The notes beneath the pieces are model-generated. The model saw nothing but the letters and a program-made list of their open reading frames with translations. It was not told the DNA's origin and made no database searches. A stretch of DNA of 35,098 bases from an uncultured Lachnospiraceae bacterium. Lineage in GTDB: Bacteria; Bacillota; Clostridia; TANB77; CAG-508. Shown piece after piece: positions 33,460-35,098 of this stretch. The stretch's first letter is position 1, and each line of letters begins with the position of its first letter. Location: contig CAMEHU010000016.1 of the NCBI GenBank assembly GCA_945917765.1, positions 1 to 35,098 of the forward strand, given 5' to 3'. Made by a program: the position numbers and the translations under genes.

Positions 33460-34260
33460 CTACTTACCAAAGAAATCTCTCTTATTAAATCCTGCAGTTA
33501 AAAATCTAACAAATGCTTTTCTGTTTGTAAGCCAATTAATTTTAACATTATTTTTTGTATTTTTTACCATATTATCTACTAAAAATTTTCCAACAGTTTC
33601 TGGTGTATCTCCCAAAATGTTATAAACTTTTTTTGTTTTATCTGAAAGACTAATAAGATCGTTTCCAAGAGAATGAGTAGTAAAATCAGTAATCATTATT
33701 CCTGGGCTAAGCTTTCCAACAATTACTCCTGTATTTTTTTGTTCAGCCTCTTGTGCTAAGCCTTCTGTAAAGTGTGTAACCGCTCTTTTACTAGTTCCAT
33801 ACATATTTAATCCAAGCATATGTGCATCATTACTTCCATAACCTTCAATATTATATATTGCCCCTCCTCCCCTTTTACTCATCTCTTCCATTGCGACTTT
33901 TGAACCATAAATAGTTCCTTTTAAATCTACATCTATTATCGTATTAATTTCACTTTCTGTTAATTCCCATATTGCTTTTTGTGGCTGATTAACTCCTGCA
34001 TTATTTATCCATATATCAACATTTTCAAATGTCTCCAATGCAAATTCCATCAATTCTTGTATTTGAATTAATTTAGAAACATCACAAATCTTATATGCAA
34101 TATTTCCTTCTGATTTTGTTTTTTCTAGTTCTTCTTTTGCTCTTACTAGATTTTCTTCTTTTAAATCACTGATTACAACATTATAGTTATATTCTCTAAA
34201 AAATCTAGCCATGTTGTATCCAAGACCTCTTGCACTTCCTGTTATAACAACTGTTTTCAT
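33460..34260 (-). CDS. Short-chain dehydrogenase, NYC1/NOL-like
   Basis: 266 aa classical SDR. Cofactor motif TGSARGLGYNMARFF, NNAGV, and the active site MYGTSKRAV (Tyr-x3-Lys), with IYNIEGYGSND before it. The latter resembles the chlorophyll b reductase (NYC1/NOL) subgroup, which has FN-DGAGS there, but a chlorophyll substrate is unlikely in this organism. NAD(P)-dependent reductase of unknown substrate. The start follows AAGGAGATAAAAGTT. It stands alone. Confidence 0.85.
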   Translation of the reverse strand: MKTVVITGSARGLGYNMARFFREYNYNVVISDLKEENLVRAKEELEKTKSEGNIAYKICDVSKLIQIQELMEFALETFENVDIWINNAGVNQPQKAIWELTESEINTIIDVDLKGTIYGSKVAMEEMSKRGGGAIYNIEGYGSNDAHMLGLNMYGTSKRAVTHFTEGLAQEAEQKNTGVIVGKLSPGIMITDFTTHSLGNDLISLSDKTKKVYNILGDTPETVGKFLVDNMVKNTKNNVKINWLTNRKAFVRFLTAGFNKRDFFGK

Positions 34261-34382
34261 AACTTTTATCTCCTTACATTTATATTTTTCTAAAAAATTT
34301 TTATAATTAAGAATTTAGTATAACTATTTCTTATTAAATGCTAACATACATTAATAAAATTTTCAATAATTATTTGTTATAG

Positions 34383-34470
34383 TGTCTTCCACCAAAACTC
34401 CAACGCCAGCAAACGAACGGAGTATTAATTATATTTCTGAACACTACATAATTCTATGATTCCGGCGAGT
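34383..34470. repeat. Palindromic element, copy 3 (truncated)
   Basis: 34395-34436 is identical to 8168-8209 of copy 2 over 42 nt, including ACGCCAGCAAACGAACG. The left half of the core (CGCAGTTTGGCGC part) and a full left arm are missing. The right flank differs from copy 2 but keeps CATAATT at the same place. Remnant of the same element. The rest of 34261-34526 shows nothing I can support. Confidence 0.85.
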
Positions 34471-34526
34471 TATTTTAAAAAGGTATTAAACAGCAACAAT
34501 TATTTGAGAGTTTAAATTCTCACGTG

Positions 34527-34555
34527 TTGCATTACAGCACAATTCGTGCTATAAT
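34527..34555 (+). promoter_or_regulatory. Sigma-A promoter of the 102-aa gene
   Basis: TTGCAT (34527-34532), 17-nt spacer, TATAAT (34550-34555), with TGC before the -10 (extended -10). A GCACAATTCGTGC inverted repeat lies in the spacer (34537-34549) and could be an operator. Leader of about 80 nt. Confidence 0.75.
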
Positions 34556-34642
34556 CTAGCATTGAAAGCAAATTATAATTCCTGTTTTCACTTAGATGTT
34601 CACTTATAATATAAAAATTATTATTTTTCAGGGAGGTAAATC

Positions 34643-34951
34643 ATGAATAAAAGACAATATTCCAAATTTCCGAAAACTCTTCCGGCATTGAAATCTAGAC
34701 TTAATTTTACTGGCTCTGATGAACAGTTTAAAAAATGTCTAAACATTTCGCTTTCCAACAGAGGAGAAGAATGGCGTCAGGTTTTTGAGATGTATTATGG
34801 TATTAATCGTACACGTAGTACTCCAAAAAAAATCTATATGGAATTAGGTATTACACCATTTACTCAGACAAAAATTCGGAACAACGTTTTAGAACGTATG
34901 GTGGAAGATTTTTCTGAATTTAGAAAAACTGAAACTATAAACAATTTATGA
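34643..34951 (+). CDS. Small helix-turn-helix-like protein, 102 aa
   Basis: GGGAGGT precedes the ATG and a terminator follows, so the gene is real. The middle, EMYYGINRTRSTPKKIYMELG and ITPFTQTKIRNNVLERM, looks like a sigma-70 region 4 or similar helix-turn-helix, suggesting a DNA-binding regulator; I am not sure of the family. It uses CGT and CGG Arg codons, unlike its neighbours, which suggests transfer. An in-frame CGG (34877-34879) sits in ATT CGG A; a +1 skip would give an early stop. Confidence 0.68.
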   Translation: MNKRQYSKFPKTLPALKSRLNFTGSDEQFKKCLNISLSNRGEEWRQVFEMYYGINRTRSTPKKIYMELGITPFTQTKIRNNVLERMVEDFSEFRKTETINNL

Positions 34952-34958
34952 TTTATCA

Positions 34959-34990
34959 AACACCTTCAGATATTTGAGGGTGTTTTTTAT
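34959..34990 (+). terminator. Terminator of the 102-aa gene
   Basis: AACACCTTCA (34959-34968) pairs with TGAGGGTGTT (34975-34984, one G-U pair), followed by a T run. Confidence 0.9.
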
Positions 34991-35045
34991 TAGAAATTAT
35001 TTAACCAAACTAATCAATTTTTTTATTAATATAATTTGTATATAA

Positions 35046-35098
35046 ATCGAGTAGGAACTGAATAATTATTTTATTCAGTGTCCTCTCACACCACTGTA
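35046..35098 (-). mobile_element. 3' end of a group II intron (runs off the window)
   Basis: Read on the minus strand, the edge is TACAGTGGTGTGAGAGGACA, then ACTGAATAA pairing with TTATTCAGT, then CCTACTCGAT. This matches the end of domain V, a short domain VI hairpin and the 3' end of group II introns as I know them. The catalytic triad of domain V and the intron-encoded protein would lie to the right, outside the window. Confidence 0.6.

Overview
The window is very AT-rich. It carries a complete spoIIIA operon, bacterial sigma-A promoters, strong Shine-Dalgarno sites with frequent TTG starts, and almost all genes on the minus strand. This points to an endospore-forming low-GC Firmicute, probably an uncultured gut-type Clostridia lineage. 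No rRNA or tRNA gene was seen.

Layout. 1-6.1 kb: housekeeping genes (lipoprotein cyclophilin, RusA resolvase, GT39 membrane glycosyltransferase, pfkA, membrane-anchored glucosaminidase) with repeat-rich gaps. 6.1-8.05 kb: a small unknown gene and hisS, preceded by a complete leader-peptide attenuator with three consecutive His codons. 8.3-14.6 kb: spoIIIAA-AH, with a DUF5662 gene and a strong terminator between AA and AB. 14.7-16.1 kb: a small divergent gene with a sporulation-like promoter, then yebC. 16.3-29.3 kb: thirteen tightly packed or overlapping genes: UDP-glucose dehydrogenase, UDP-glucuronate-epimerase-like protein, Gfo/Idh oxidoreductase, two APH-type kinases, two HprK-like P-loop proteins, two PHP proteins (one fused to an MDR-type dehydrogenase), an AdoHcyase-like NAD protein, a sugar isomerase-like TIM barrel, a NUDIX protein and a CYTH protein. 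They look like a specialised sugar-acid or cyclitol-phosphate pathway. 29.4-32.6 kb: a LysR regulator, a MoaA-like radical SAM enzyme and a second CYTH protein in one unit, then an uncharacterised gene. 32.6-35.1 kb: long non-coding stretches, a 20-codon yebC-like mini-ORF, an SDR, a sigma-like small protein and the 3' end of a group II intron.

Most striking result: four conserved genes (spoIIIAD, spoIIIAE, spoIIIAG and the radical SAM gene) are each split by exactly one +1 frameshift. Every break falls on an in-frame CGG codon, and skipping the C so that the next codon is GGN (Gly) restores the conserved protein, including the radical SAM GGE motif. Only three other in-frame CGG codons were found in the window. 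One, near the end of spoIIIAA, may also be a shift site. This looks like a recoding system: a hungry or unassigned CGG that promotes +1 frameshifting, or CGGN read as Gly.

Second: hisS has a self-consistent five-segment ribosome-mediated attenuator (A:B, B:C, C:D, D:E) rather than the T-box usual in Firmicutes. Third: three copies of a palindromic element share a conserved core of about 70 nt but have copy-specific self-complementary arms, up to 62 bp perfect.
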